Below, one piece after another: positions 11,328 through 22,465 of a stretch of 64,000 nt of DNA. The translations under genes and the position numbers were made by a program. Below the pieces are notes generated by a model, which worked only from the letters and a program-made list of their open reading frames with translations, made no database searches and was not told the origin of the DNA. The DNA is taken from positions 1,426,001-1,490,000 of the forward strand of contig NW_025408678.1 in NCBI RefSeq assembly GCF_020360975.1. The letters run 5' to 3'. Within the stretch, counting starts at the first letter, position 1, and the number at the start of each line of letters is the position of its first letter. Origin of the DNA: Hirsutella rhossiliensis (lineage: Eukaryota > Ascomycota > Sordariomycetes > Hypocreales > Ophiocordycipitaceae).

Positions 11328-13439
11328 TCAAATCACAATCTCGACGGTCAGGTCATCAGGCCACACGGGCTCGTCGACACCGTTCCCCCTGGTTCCCACG
11401 TTGTACCTCAGCTGGACCAGCTGGTCCCTAAATTGGGCGAGGGGCCTAAGCCTATCGACGGTAACGCCAACGGCCTCGGACCGATACCGCCCAAAGAAGG
11501 CCGGGTTGAAGAGGCCGTCTTGTTGACCATCGTGCTGGTGGAGCAGTTGGAGCAGCGCGGGTCCGGTGCGGCGCGTGTTATGGTAGTGCCGGAAGGCGGG
11601 CGAGCCGTGGCGCCTCCAGAGATGGGCCCAGACGTTGTCGTCGTAGGTGCCGCAGGAGTGGACGAGCCATTGCGAGTAGTAGTTGAGAGAGACCTTGGTT
11701 GGCGTTTGCGGGTGAGAGATTGGTCGGAGAACGGCGAGACGGGGGTTGCGAGGAGACAGGCTTGCTTACATTGACGCCGTAACTGCCCCCTTTTTCGGCC
11801 CGCTGGACAAGGGCATGCAAGATGGCTGTGCATCCAATGACTCCGGTGCTAGAAGACGATGAGAATTCAAACTACGTATAATGAATGAGCTGATTCGACG
11901 TACCAGTGGTCGGAATTTGGAAACGGAGGCGTCACGGCCTCATCAACTCCCATGGCCCGGCCGTACGCCAAAGACACTCCACAGGCCTGCCCGGTCCATC
12001 AGTCTCATCGTATCACGAACCAACGGACGGTGCGTATACATGGACCGGCCTTACCGCGTCGCTGATGCCTTGCCACCCGCTCCGGTGGGCCCAAGGACCA
12101 TGCCAACCATAGCAGTTCTCGCCGAGGTGAACAATACCCCGATGCCGACCCCTGACGAGATCAAAAACGGCCCGCCTGCCAAAGCCCAGCCGCTCCAGCG
12201 CACCGGGACGGTACCCGTCGACGACGACGTCGGCCTCGGCGATGAGCTGGCGCAGCCGCAGCCGGTCGGCCTCGTCCCTCAGGTGCAGCGAGCAGTTCCA
12301 CTTGCCCCAGTTGAGGTCGCGGTGGGCAGAGGTGAAGTCCGGGAGGTGCGGCGACGTGACGCGCATGACGCTTGCGCCCAGCTCGGCCAGGCTCCTGGTG
12401 ATGGTCGGCCCGGCTATGACGCGCGTCAGGTCCACGACCTTGAGGCCGGCCAGGGGCCGCTGCGGGCTCGAGGGCAGGCTGCTGTGGTCTGGCCACCACG
12501 CCGCCGGCTGGTGGGAATCAGGGTCCGGGACAAGCTCGTACAGCCCGACGTCGGCGTTTGCCTTGCCGTGCTCGCTGGCACAGTACTCGTCGGCGCTCCA
12601 TGCAATGGTCCCGGCCTGGCGGTGCTGCTCGTTGATGAGCTCGTCGAGCGCCGCGGCGTCGAGCTGGGAGACGCGGCTTTGGAATCTCTCCACCACGTCT
12701 TCGAGCGTGTCGTCGGGCCCACCCTCCGGCGGCAGGCCAAGAGCAGCGAGCGTCGTGTCTGGGTTGAGGCTTCCTATCCATTTGATTGACACATGAGCCC
12801 CAGAACAATGTCAGATGTCCGGAGTTGCGAGCATCTGCAAGTCGACATGACTGACCGTGTACGTGGTAGAAGCGGCCATCGCGAGTCTTGTAAATGTTGG
12901 TGGCCATGATACGATGAAGACTCTCGGCCGAGTGGCGCTCTTCTTCGCTCCGAAAGGGCTTGAGCGTGTCTGGGCTGATGCCGCCTGTGGAGGAAGCCGG
13001 CCCCGTTTCGTCGACGATGCGTGCGAGCGCCGGCGACAGAACAAATAGGGACGCATGATCGCTATATTGGTGAACAAAGTCAACTTGTCTTGGTAGATAT
13101 ATCATATATCGTGCCATTGAACCTCCCTATACGTGCAGAAAACAGGAACAAGGGCAGGGCAACGCACGTATTGATGGTCACCTCGACCGGAGACACGCCG
13201 TACTTGCAGCTCAGCAGATGGTTCAGCATCGTAGCCTCGAATGCCTTGAGCGCAGAGATGCTCTCGGCCCACCGCCAGTTTACTGGGATCCCGGGCAGCG
13301 CATTCCCCCGAAAGCGGACCAACCGGCCCAGCTCATGCAGCTCTCCAGGCAGGTCTTGCATCAGGGGGTTTCGCAGAATCTGTCGACGGAAAACGGCCTC
13401 GGCCTCCCTGGGGACGGAGTAGTCGGACAGAGCGGACAT
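11328..13439 (-). CDS. class III CoA-transferase (CaiB/BaiF family)
   Basis: Six exons, 13439-13168, 13061-12856, 12773-12055, 11986-11904, 11848-11770 and 11693-11328, join in phase to 574 aa. Family features include SVPREAEAVFRRQIL at the start, VEVTINTDHASLFVLS across intron 1, FYHVHGSLNPDTTL across intron 2, and PLAGLKVVDLTRVIAGPTI, which opens the conserved CaiB half. ADVVVDGYRPGALERLGF, GPWAHRSGWQGISDA and SLNYYSQWL near the C-terminus complete the match. These enzymes move CoA between a CoA thioester and a free carboxylate (formyl-CoA/oxalate, carnitine and others). The long N-terminal extension of about 200 residues is usual for the filamentous-fungal branch. The gene is divergent from the amidase (382 bp). 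Which acid it activates is unknown. Confidence 0.87.
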
Positions 13440-13821
13440 TGTGCCTTGTTCTCCCTCTTCTGCTTACATGCGTCAGTCCGTGGACCGTGAACAGAAGATG
13501 AAGATGGAGAGTGGTTGAGGAAAAGCCTGGTGGAGGGAGGCTTCGTAGCCAAGCGCACACGGGCTGTGTGTAACCCGGGCTGCGTGATGGCTTGCAGGAA
13601 GGGACAACGCATAACACGAGGACTCTTTGGTGGATGATAGATAGTAGCGTGGTGATGCCTCGTCTTTATGTTGGTCGCTCACTCCAAAGCCGATGCCTCT
13701 GCTCCGAGCCCTGACACGCACTTGATACGTTTCCACCTGCCCAGCTCATAATCATACAGCAAAACCCTATGCAGAGCTTCTCAGGCCCAAGTCCTTACGA
13801 CATCCACCTGTGCGTGAAACA
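13440..13821. promoter_or_regulatory. divergent promoter region between CoA-transferase and amidase genes
   Basis: These 382 bp separate two head-to-head gene starts and must serve both promoters. No decisive operator was seen. The arrangement mirrors the divergent oxygenase pair and suggests co-regulation. Confidence 0.35.
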
Positions 13822-15695
13822 ATGGGCTCTTCTTCGCATGCCAGCGGGTCCGTCCCTTGCCGAATCCCGTCCTTGATCAGTGCCACTTCGGAAGAGCTTG
13901 TGTCTGGTCTCGGCCAAGGACGCTATACCAGCGTCGACCTCGTCAACGTCAGCTGCCCTCACAGTGGTCCCCGTGACCCAAGTCGGTTCCGCCGAATGCT
14001 CGGCTGAGGGACTTGTCCACACAGGCCTACATTGGTAGGACGCGAGAAGTGAATGGAGCTCTTCGTGCCGTCATGGAGTTGAACCCGGATGCCAAGTCTA
14101 TCGCTGCAGAACTTGATTCGGAGAGGGCGCGAGGTCAACTGCGAGGGTAAGGCCGCTGGAGCATACGAGTTGGCGAACCGAAAGCTCACTCTTGTCGTCA
14201 TCGATTTAGGCCTTTACATGGTCTTCCGGTTCTGGTCAAGGGAAACATGGGCACGCGAGATCGGATGCAGACCAACGGTAAGTCGCCCGCCCACTCTGGT
14301 CTAGGAAATGTGTTTCCTCATGGGTATCTGTCGATAGCTGGCTCTTACGCACTGCACGATTCCGTCGTCCCGGCCGACTCGACCGTCGCCCGCAAGCTCC
14401 GAGAACACGGCCTGGTCATCCTGGGCAAGGCAAGCCTGACGGAGTGGTCCATGTTTCGCTCCGACAATTCGTCTCATGCTTGGAACGCCGTCTTGGGTCA
14501 TACATACGGTGCCTACTGTCCCAAGCAGTGTCCGGGGGGGAGCTCCGGCGGAGGCGCGGTGGCGGCGGATCTCGGCCTCGCTTGGGCGACACTCGGGACC
14601 GAGGTGAGCCGGCTTTTCCTCCTGACTCGATGCCTCTCCTACTCTCATCTAGGCCTGATGGAGATTTGTTGACCCTTTATCTAGACGTCGGGAAGCATCG
14701 TGAGCCCGTGCGAGAGAAACAATGTTGTCGGCATCAAGCCAACCGTGGGACTGACGTCCCGATACTTGGTCGTTCCAGTCAGCGAGCATCAGGACTCTGT
14801 TGGCCCGATGACTCGGACCGTCAAGGATGCCGCCAAGTTGTTGCAAGTCATTGCCGGAGCGGACCCCCGGGACAGCTATACTTTGGCATCGCCATTCAAG
14901 GGGCCACCTCCCGACTATCCGGCGGCTTGCAGGGCATCCGGCCTCCGAGGGAAGCGCATCGGCATCGCTCGCAATGTCTTGGAAGAATCGCACCACGAGG
15001 TTTGGCACGTGCTAGAGACGTTTGAAAACGCCGTGTCCATCATGGCCAAGGTAGGGGCAACGATTGTCGATAACGCCGACTTTACAGCGTATAGCCGGTG
15101 GAAGAAGCTCAAGCATAATCCAGTCACCCGAGCAGACTTTGCGACCAACATATCGCAATACCTAAGCAGGCTGGAGAAGAACCCACACAATATTCACAAC
15201 ATCCATGACCTTTGCGCCTTCACCCGCAGCCACCCCAAAGAGGAGTTTCCGCGCCGCAACACGGCCAACTGGGACACGGCCATCGAGGCCAAGATGAGCA
15301 ACACTTGCCCGCTCTTCGACGCCATCTACCAGGAGAACCTCTTTCTCGGCGGGGAAGGTGGCATCATCGGTGCCCTGGAGCGGCACGGCCTGGACGCTGT
15401 CATCCTGCCATCGGCGGTGGCGTATTCCATCCCCGCCCTCGTCGGGACGCCCATTGTCACCGTCCCCCTGGGTGCGGCTTCGGACCTTGTTCCGTTCGAA
15501 ACTGAGGCGGGATGGGATGCGGTTGAGAAGGGACCGGGAATCCCCTTTGGCATCAGCTTTCTCGGGCGCAGGTGGAGCGAGGAGACACTGATAGAGATGG
15601 CCTTCGCTTTCGAGCAGCAGACCTTGGTCCGGGATTCCGTCAACAGGCATGTCACGCCTCGTGTAGACTTGGCTGACTATATAGATGAACCTTGA
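13822..15695 (+). CDS. amidase signature family enzyme
   Basis: Five exons, 13822-13947, 14025-14146, 14210-14277, 14338-14603 and 14685-15695, give 530 aa. The amidase-signature Ser-cisSer-Lys triad is visible: Lys93 in GLPVLVKGNMG, the GGSSGGGAVA segment (Ser174/175) and the nucleophile Ser198 in TETSGSIVSP. It continues GIKPTVGLTSRYLVVP and DSVGPMTRTVKDAA as in fungal amidases. The C-terminal part has SIPALVGTPIVTVPLGA and GIPFGISFLGRRWSEETL, the substrate-channel end of the fold. The enzyme hydrolyses a carboxamide (or an ester or aryl amide) to the acid. In this block it could undo the amidotransferase reaction or release a protected intermediate; that is inference. ATG at 13822 was chosen because the frame upstream has only a GTG. 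Confidence 0.88.
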
Positions 15696-16394
15696 ATTGT
15701 CTCGCAGAAGAGCCAGTCACTCACTGCCAAGGGAAGCGATGTAATGCCGACGCCACGTATACCTGCGCTGGCTACATGAGGCGGCGCTTGGTTCATATAT
15801 GATATAATATCCAAGTGAGATGTAAATATAAATATCCTTTCAATCTTCGGACCATTCACATGTCTTATCCCCGCTCTTGATTATACAAACCGGCGTCTGT
15901 ATTTCTTCATCCATCCTATGCGCCCGCATTGACAGTCTCCGTTGCATTAGGGCTTGCTGACGGGGTTGAATGCAAGAAAAGACGTCCTGCTTATAGCCGC
16001 AGTCGAGCAGCTCCCACGAGAGCACAACACTTGTTCTATTTTAAGCACATAGTAAGCTTATTAAAACCGCAAACGGTGGGCGGGCCCCCGACTCCCCTCC
16101 TCGGTCGATGACCTGCCCTAATAAGCCGATAAGCACCTCATCTGCAGTTGGCCCGATGCATCATCGTGCCTCCTCCTGCGCGGGATTTTCTTTTGGCCGG
16201 TGGCGCCGCCTGCTTATTCGTGGACGAAGTGGCATTGGGCATGATACGTTGAACGCTGACGACGCTCACTCCCCCCCGAGACCAGGCGGCGGCGCTCTCG
16301 CTCCAAAAGGTGGTCGAGGCCGCGCGGGGACAAGCAGCCCATTGCATCGCATTTCTCTCACCCATTTCTCTTCTGCCCATCGTCGGCCGGCCGG
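15696..16394. other. intergenic region closing the seven-gene block
   Basis: About 700 bp with no supported gene. The first part is the amidase 3' flank, with short AT-rich runs near 15790-15840. The last part is the leader of the membrane protein starting at 16395. Confidence 0.4.
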
Positions 16395-18281
16395 ATGGCG
16401 GGCGACGGCCACGCCAAGGAGGACATGGGCCCCGACTCGCGGCCGGCGCCGGCGCCCGAGTCCCCCGGCGCCTCCAAGCCTCACCGGCCCCCTGGCTACG
16501 CCTCCAAACCTCACCGGCCGCCCGGCTACGCCTACGAGCACTTCGACCGCGCCGCCCAGCTCCGGCGCATGCTGCTCTTCAGCCTGGCCCGCTGGCTCAT
16601 GACCGTCGCCCTCGCCTGCTCCATCTACGCCCTCCTCTGGAGCTTCTCCTCCAAGACGGCCCTCACAAACGACAAGAAGCGCGAGTTCAACGGCCTCATC
16701 ATCGGCCTGTCCATCGGCCTGGGCCTCAACACGGCCAGCTCGATAAAGGCCATCACGGCCGAGGTGCGCTGGTGGCTCCTCAGCCTCGGCCCATGGTCCC
16801 CGCGCGAGGCACGTCCACCGCCGACACACGCGGCTTCTTGACTTGGTGCTGACTTGGACCCCTTAGAGTGATCTGATTCTGCAATCCGAAAACCTGAGCC
16901 GCTTGATACTGCTGGGCTGTACCTCTCGCCGTCTCATTGTGCGACTTTTTGTCGCCTTCTTTCTCCTGGTGAATATCGTAAGTCTCCGTTCGTCGCCGTC
17001 TTTACGCCCTCATCCTCACTCTGGTCCAGGCCTCGCAAGTCGCCCTCGCCGCGCTTGGCCTGACCTACAATCTTAATCCCGCCGACAAAGTCACAGTCAC
17101 AAAGCCTGGCTTGGTCTCTGTCCCGGACCTTTCTTCCATCCAGACGGCCAAGGTGCTCTCGTCGTCCAACCCTTCCCAGGCCATCAGCGCCCTGCGCTAC
17201 ACGGCCAACAGGTCAGTCCGAAATCATCTGGCCACTGAGAATCTGCGCTGAGACGCGGTGATGCAGCTATGGCCTCGTCGCTCTCACGTATGGCTTTGGC
17301 GTCTTGAGCGAGGTCCCCCAGCCCGGCGCCATATTCAACCCCGACAACAACCTCACCTACTGCGGCGGGCACAACTCGTGTCGCTACGTCTTCTTCGAGG
17401 CCACGACCGTCAACTCGTCCTACTACAGCATGGTGGCCACGAGCCGCTACGTCTCCACGTCGGCCTCTTGTCAGAGCTGGCGCATCGTCCGCGGCGGCAA
17501 CGGAATGCAGCGCAGCATTGTCGTCGGAGACGCCAACAACACCGAGTTTGGGCCGCTTCCGGCGCTCAACGGCCCCGACCAGACGCTCTTCATGTACGAC
17601 CCGGAGCAGCCGTCGGGCGACACGTGGAGCGTCGTGTCGGCCATGGAGGCCTCGTCCAAGGAGCCGTGGTTCTATCGCTGCAACGTCAGCGTCGGCCCCG
17701 TGCAAAACGCCGTCGTCAAGGAGCACCTGCTCGGAGCCAACCTCTCGCGCATGGCGGTGTCGGCCATTGCCCTGCAAGGCTACGGGGCGTCGACGACGAC
17801 GGGCAGCAGCAACAGCACCGCGCGGCTGCAGTTCCAGAGCTACCCGGCCGAGGCGTGGTTCGGATCGCCGCAGCGGGGTGACGTGGGTGGCATGGGCCTC
17901 ATGATGGCCCAGTTCTCGGCGGGAGTCATCGCCGTCACGGCGCAGTCCAACTCCAACATTGTGGTGCCGGGCCTGGTGCCGCTCAAGGGCGTCACCGTCG
18001 AGATCCCGCACTGGTCCTACGTGCACCTGGTCCTGGGCCTGACGGTCGGGCTGCAGCTGCTGTTTGCCGTGGTGGCGCTGGCGACGACGAGCAGGGTCCA
18101 GGTGCGCGGACACAGCCATCTGGCCATGGCGAGCCTGCTGCGGCCGGTCCTGCACGGCGTGAGCTCGCGAGCCAGTGCGGCCAATGGCAGGCAGATCGCG
18201 TCGATGCTCGGGGCCAGCGCCCAACTGTCGTATGTGCCGAGCGGCCGGGCGGGCGGATACCACGTCGAGACGGACCACTGA
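16395..18281 (+). CDS. multi-pass membrane protein of unknown function
   Basis: Four exons, 16395-16808, 16867-16977, 17030-17211 and 17267-18281, give 573 aa. The proline-rich N-terminus carries a perfect-length 10-residue tandem duplication (SKPHRPPGYA twice; DNA 16471-16500 and 16501-16530). Hydrophobic segments follow at LARWLMTVALACSIYALLW, NGLIIGLSIGLGL and LFVAFFLLVNIASQVALA. A large Ser/Thr/Asn-rich region holding several Cys and Asn-X-Ser/Thr sites looks extracytoplasmic. A last helix is at VHLVLGLTVGLQLLFAVVAL. I recognise the layout as a family of uncharacterised fungal proteins but cannot name a function. The first intron appears to use a GC donor (GAG/GCACGT at 16806-16814), the only donor I found that keeps the frame into SDLILQSEN. 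It lies next to an ABC transporter but shares no obvious role. Confidence 0.8.
16471..16530 (+). repeat. 30-bp in-frame tandem duplication
   Basis: Two adjacent 30-bp units differing at three or so positions encode a repeated SKPHRPPGYA decapeptide in the N-terminal tail of the membrane protein. Because the unit is a multiple of three it keeps the frame; copy number may vary between strains. Confidence 0.85.
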
Positions 18282-18883
18282 AGGGTGAGACGCCAATGGC
18301 GGGCTGAGCGAGATGATTGCAATTCGAGTGAGTCAAGTTGCCGCGTTGAGACTTTGAGTCACCCCGGCTACAGGGGAACAGGGGGGCTGTGCGGAACAAT
18401 AAAAGGCCGCCGTGCATAAGCGCTGCCGTCGCCAACAAAAGGCAGGCTTTTCTTCGACGTCGCCGCCGCCCGCTGCAGAAAACTCTTGCAATCGTGACGT
18501 CGACTCTCGCCGAGATGCCCTGATTGGCCCCGACTTTCTGCCTCCAAACTCGCGACCGCCATCGCTCCCCACCTCTATCTATCCCCTTCGCTTCGGCGGC
18601 CACCTCCTCAATTCCTCCAGCGGCCCCTTCTCCGTTCCAGCTGAGCGCCGCACCGTCGACGCCCGTCGACGCCCGTCGACCCCTGACGGTCGAGAGAGCT
18701 GCTCGTCGACCGGCCGCTGCAAGCTCCGTCGTCGCCGTCAAACACCCCGTCGGGCTTCGTCTCGGCATCGGCCCCGGATAAGTGGAACTCCAAGGGAGAT
18801 TGATGGGATTGACCAACACAATTCCGGACATCGCACTTAGCGCTTCTCCACTCCCCCGTCGGCCCCGTCGCCCCGAGTCAAGC
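18282..18883. other. leader/promoter region of the ABC transporter gene
   Basis: This 600-bp stretch has a C/T-rich leader and a short tandem array of about ten bases containing GTCGACGCCC near 18654-18682. No gene is supported. An in-frame ATG at 18803 could extend the transporter by 27 residues, but it has a poor context (T at -3). Confidence 0.45.
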
Positions 18884-19509
18884 ATGATAACCCCGGCCGG
18901 CGTCCGCGAGGGGCTGCAGGTGGCCTTTGCCATCATCACCCTCTTCTTCCTCTTTGTCACCTTTCTCATCTACTATGGCCGCAAAAGGTTTGACAAAAAG
19001 GCCGTCTTGCCAAAGGGCCTCCTCCGCGCCATGGCCGTCGGCCTCGTTGTCGTGCTCTACGTGGCCGAGGTCTGTCTCGTGGCCCTGCGCGGCGGCCCGG
19101 TCGCCCAGAACGAGATCCGCTTCGTGTCGTGCATCCTCGCCGCCCTCGCTTGGGTTGCCGTCAGCTTTCGGCGCTCCTTCCTGGTCGTCGAAACCTGTGG
19201 CCTGTCCCTGATTACCCTCGTCTTCGGCATCCCGCTCCTCGTGGTCGAAGCCGTCTATCAAAAGGCCCTGGGCCCGGTTCCGGCGCATCATTATGCACTG
19301 TTGGGCGTCCAGGCCGCCCGGTTGCTTGTCCTCGTTGTCCTGTTGCTGGACGGCAGCTGCAGGATGTGTGCGCGCAGAAAGAAACAAGACGAGTCCGCAG
19401 AGGCGAGACCCTTTCTCCGCGACTCCAATGGCGACGCGGCGGCCAGTCACGTCTCGTACGGCACAGGGTCCGATCGGTCCGACGCCGGCAGCGATGCCTC
19501 CTCTTGCCA

Positions 19510-19540
<31 letters not shown>

Positions 19541-21427
19541 TGGACTTCGGACTCGGGCTCCGCCGATGAGGATGAGGACGGCGAGCTCAAGGACTCGGAG
19601 GCGAGCAAGCTTCGCAGGAGCGGCAGCTGGATCGTTTACGTGCGCAAGTTCAAGCTCTTTGTGCCGTACCTGATTCCCAAAAAAGACCACAAGGTCCAGG
19701 CTTGCATCCTGCTTTGCATTGTCTGCATGATTGGCGATCGCTTCCTCAACATCATCGTCCCCCGCCAAATCGGCATCATCACCGACAAGATTGTCGCCGG
19801 AGAGGCGCCGTACCCCGAGCTGGGTCTCTACCTCATCCTGAGCCTGGCCCAGGGCGACTCGGGCCTGGAGCTGATTCAGGCACTTGCCAAGATCCCCGTC
19901 GAGCAGTTTTCGTACCGACAAATCACAAACGCCGCCTTCAACCACGTCATGAACCTCGGCATGGACTTCCACTCGGACAGGGACTCGGCCGAGGTCATGA
20001 AGGCCATTGAGCAGGGTGAGGCGCTCACAAACGTCGTCAAGACGGCCGTCCTCGAGATCATGCCCACCATCTTCGACATGATTGTCGCCTTTGTCTTCCT
20101 CTACATCAAGTTCAGCTCCTCCGTCGCTCTCTGCATGATGTTTGCCTCGTTGACCTTTCTCGTCGTCGAGGTCGTCTCGTCGACCTGGAACATTGAAAAC
20201 CGCCGCCGCGTCACAAAGACGGAGCGGCGCGAGGCCCGCGTTATGCACCAGGCAGTCCAGGGCTGGCTGACCGTCTCGGCCTTCAACATGTTTTCGTACG
20301 AAAAGTTCCGCTTTGGCGGCGCCGTCGACAAGCACCTCTCGGCCAAGACGGCATGGATGAGGCGGGACGCCTTCATCCAGGCGCTGCTCCAGGCGCTGGT
20401 TCCGACGACGTTTGTCATGCTCGCTGCCCTCGTCATCCGCCAGATCCGCGACGGCCACGCGACGGCCGGAGACTTCGTCTTCTTGATCCAGTACTGGGAC
20501 TACCTCATCATGCCGCTCAAGTTCCTATCCCACGAGTATCGCTTCCTCATGGCCGACCTCATCGACGCCGAGCGCCTGCTCGACCTGCTCACGGCCGAGG
20601 CACACGTTGTCGACAAGGAGGGCGCCTCGGCGCTGGGCGCCGTCGAGGGCCGCGTCGAGTTTGACCACGTCAACTTTTCCTACGACTCCAGGCGCACGGC
20701 CATCCACGATGTCAGCTTCAGCGTCGCGCCCGGAGAGACGGTGGCCCTCGTCGGAAGCACCGGATCCGGCAAGTCGTCGCTCATCAAGCTCCTCATGCGC
20801 TACTACGACGTCACCTCGGGCAGCATCCGGGTCGACGGCAAGGACATCCGCGACGTGACCCAGGGCTCCCTCCGCAACGTCCTCGGCGTCGTGCCCCAGG
20901 ATCCGCTGCTCTTCAACGCGTCCATCATGGAGAATCTCCGCTACGCCAAGCTCTCGGCATCCGATGACGAAGTCATTGAGGCCTGCCGCGCCGCCGCCAT
21001 CCACGACAAGATTACCAGCTTCCCCGACGGCTACGAAACAAACGTGGGCGAAAACGGCGTCCGGCTGTCGGGCGGCGAGATCCAGCGCCTGGCCATTGCG
21101 CGCGCATTTCTCAAGAACCCGCCGATCCTCATCCTCGACGAGGCCACCAGCGCCGTCGACACGGAGACGGAGTTCGAGATCCAGGAGGCTATCAAGGCGC
21201 TGAGCACCAAGCGCACCACCTTTGTCATTGCCCACCGCCTGTCCACCGTCATCAATGCCAACCAGATCCTCGTCCTCCAAGACGGCCAGGTTGTCGAGCG
21301 CGGCACCCACCATGAGCTCCTCGAAAAGGGCGGCCGGTACCACAGCCTCTGGCACAAGCAGCTCGGCGACTCGTCGAATGGGTCCGAGGCCGGCGGGGAC
21401 GAGCCCCTGATAGACACCTCTGAGTGA
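18884..21427 (+). CDS. half-size ABC transporter, HMT1/ABCB6-like
   Basis: Single exon of 847 aa from the preferred ATG (A at -3; hydrophobic segment follows at once). The order is an N-terminal extra membrane domain with about five helices (TMD0, residues 1-190), a very acidic cytosolic linker with a Ser-Asp repeat, a six-helix exporter domain from about residue 270, and a C-terminal ATPase. The ATPase has Walker A GSTGSGKSS near 624, the Q-loop PQDPLLF, signature LSGGEIQRLAIARA near 727, Walker B ILILDEATSAVD near 748 and the H-loop AHRLSTV. All ATPase motifs are intact. By family (S. pombe Hmt1, human ABCB6) it is an exporter of vacuole or endomembrane that moves phytochelatin/glutathione-metal complexes or related conjugates; in this organism the substrate is inferred. 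The gene has no intron despite its length. Confidence 0.92.
19511..19540 (+). repeat. hexanucleotide microsatellite (AGCGAC)5 in coding sequence
   Basis: Five perfect AGCGAC units encode a Ser-Asp run in the acidic linker between the extra N-terminal membrane domain and the ABC core. Length changes would stay in frame. Such SD tracts can be casein kinase 2 substrates; that role is inferred. Confidence 0.9.
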
Positions 21428-22465
21428 GGCGGGGCTTGTGGAGAGTCTCATGTAAGATGCCTGCGCCTGGTCATTTTACTTTCGTTGTGCTTTTCTAGGG
21501 AATTTTTTTTTGGGTGGATGTGCGTATATGTCTATCAAAGAATTAGAAAAAAAGGGAGGTCGAGGGGATTGTGGAAAAACTGTTTCATTTCTGTCTTTGT
21601 TCTTGAGTATAGTTGGATACGTGTCTGCGAAAATCATAATAATCTTGTCATTTAGAATTGTCCTTGTTGGCGTCGGTGCATATGTGTATTAATCGAACTT
21701 CGACGGTCCCGGTCGTCGGTATCCTACTGACTTCAATCGTTCCGACTCTGGCCGCGGCGGACGTAGCCGTAATCAAAACTTCCGCTATGGGTGCCACGCC
21801 GTGATGATGTTTCTTTTTACCGGATCCCAGAGGAGGAAGCCAGAGACGACAATAGTCAAGAGTGCCGGCAATAACCACTCGAGTCGAACTGCCAGCGCGC
21901 AAAAAATTTACTTCAAAAAAAGCGTGAATCACGCAGTTGCCAGCCAGGTGATAGCTGTTCAGCCAGCTGCCAAACCACACCGCCAAACCACACCGCCAAA
22001 CCCTACACCTTCAACATTTGCTCGCTTCTTCCACTTTCGCTTTGTCCATTTCTGCCTTTTCTTCTTCCACGATATTTGCTTTAAACCCCTAATCGCCGAC
22101 GGTCTATTCACGCCTGATCACACGTTTTGAGATCATCTGGGACATTTGACCGTCGAACGTCGGACCCAACTCACCATTTTCGGACGCGATCCGACGATGG
22201 TATCCGGGGCAAAGGAACATCGCTTGGCGCGCGGCAAGAACGCCAGCGAAATGAGACCCGCGCAGGTATAAGCGAACGCGCAGCTGGTTACCGATGAATT
22301 GTTGGTAATAATCGACTACGACGATGAGCTTAGGCTGATGGTCGAAAACTTGCGGGAATGAAACACAACCGCCAATTTGCCTAAGGCCTACCAGGAAAAG
22401 GCAACTGTCAGCTGCCACCAGCACCTCCATGGCATATAGGGTCCACTACCAAGTCATCTGTTGGA
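21428..22465. other. gene-free transition region
   Basis: About 1 kb after the ABC transporter with no supported intact gene. Short frames at 22104-22430 (minus) and within 22250-22440 (plus) look weakly protein-like and may be the decayed 5' part of the next pseudogene. Composition falls from GC-rich to mixed here, marking entry into the relic zone. Confidence 0.35.

Noticed and set aside
4994..13439. beta-lactam cluster
   Set aside because: No ACV synthetase or carboxyethylarginine-type synthase is present, and the amidotransferase keeps Cys2; the resemblance is only at family level.
17184..18296. 370-aa open frame on the minus strand
   Set aside because: It lies opposite the last exon of the membrane protein, is His/Arg/Ala-rich and has no domain.
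18878..20458. 526-aa open frame on the minus strand
   Set aside because: It is the complementary shadow of the ABC transporter gene, with Asp/Glu/Val/Gly bias mirroring the real codons.
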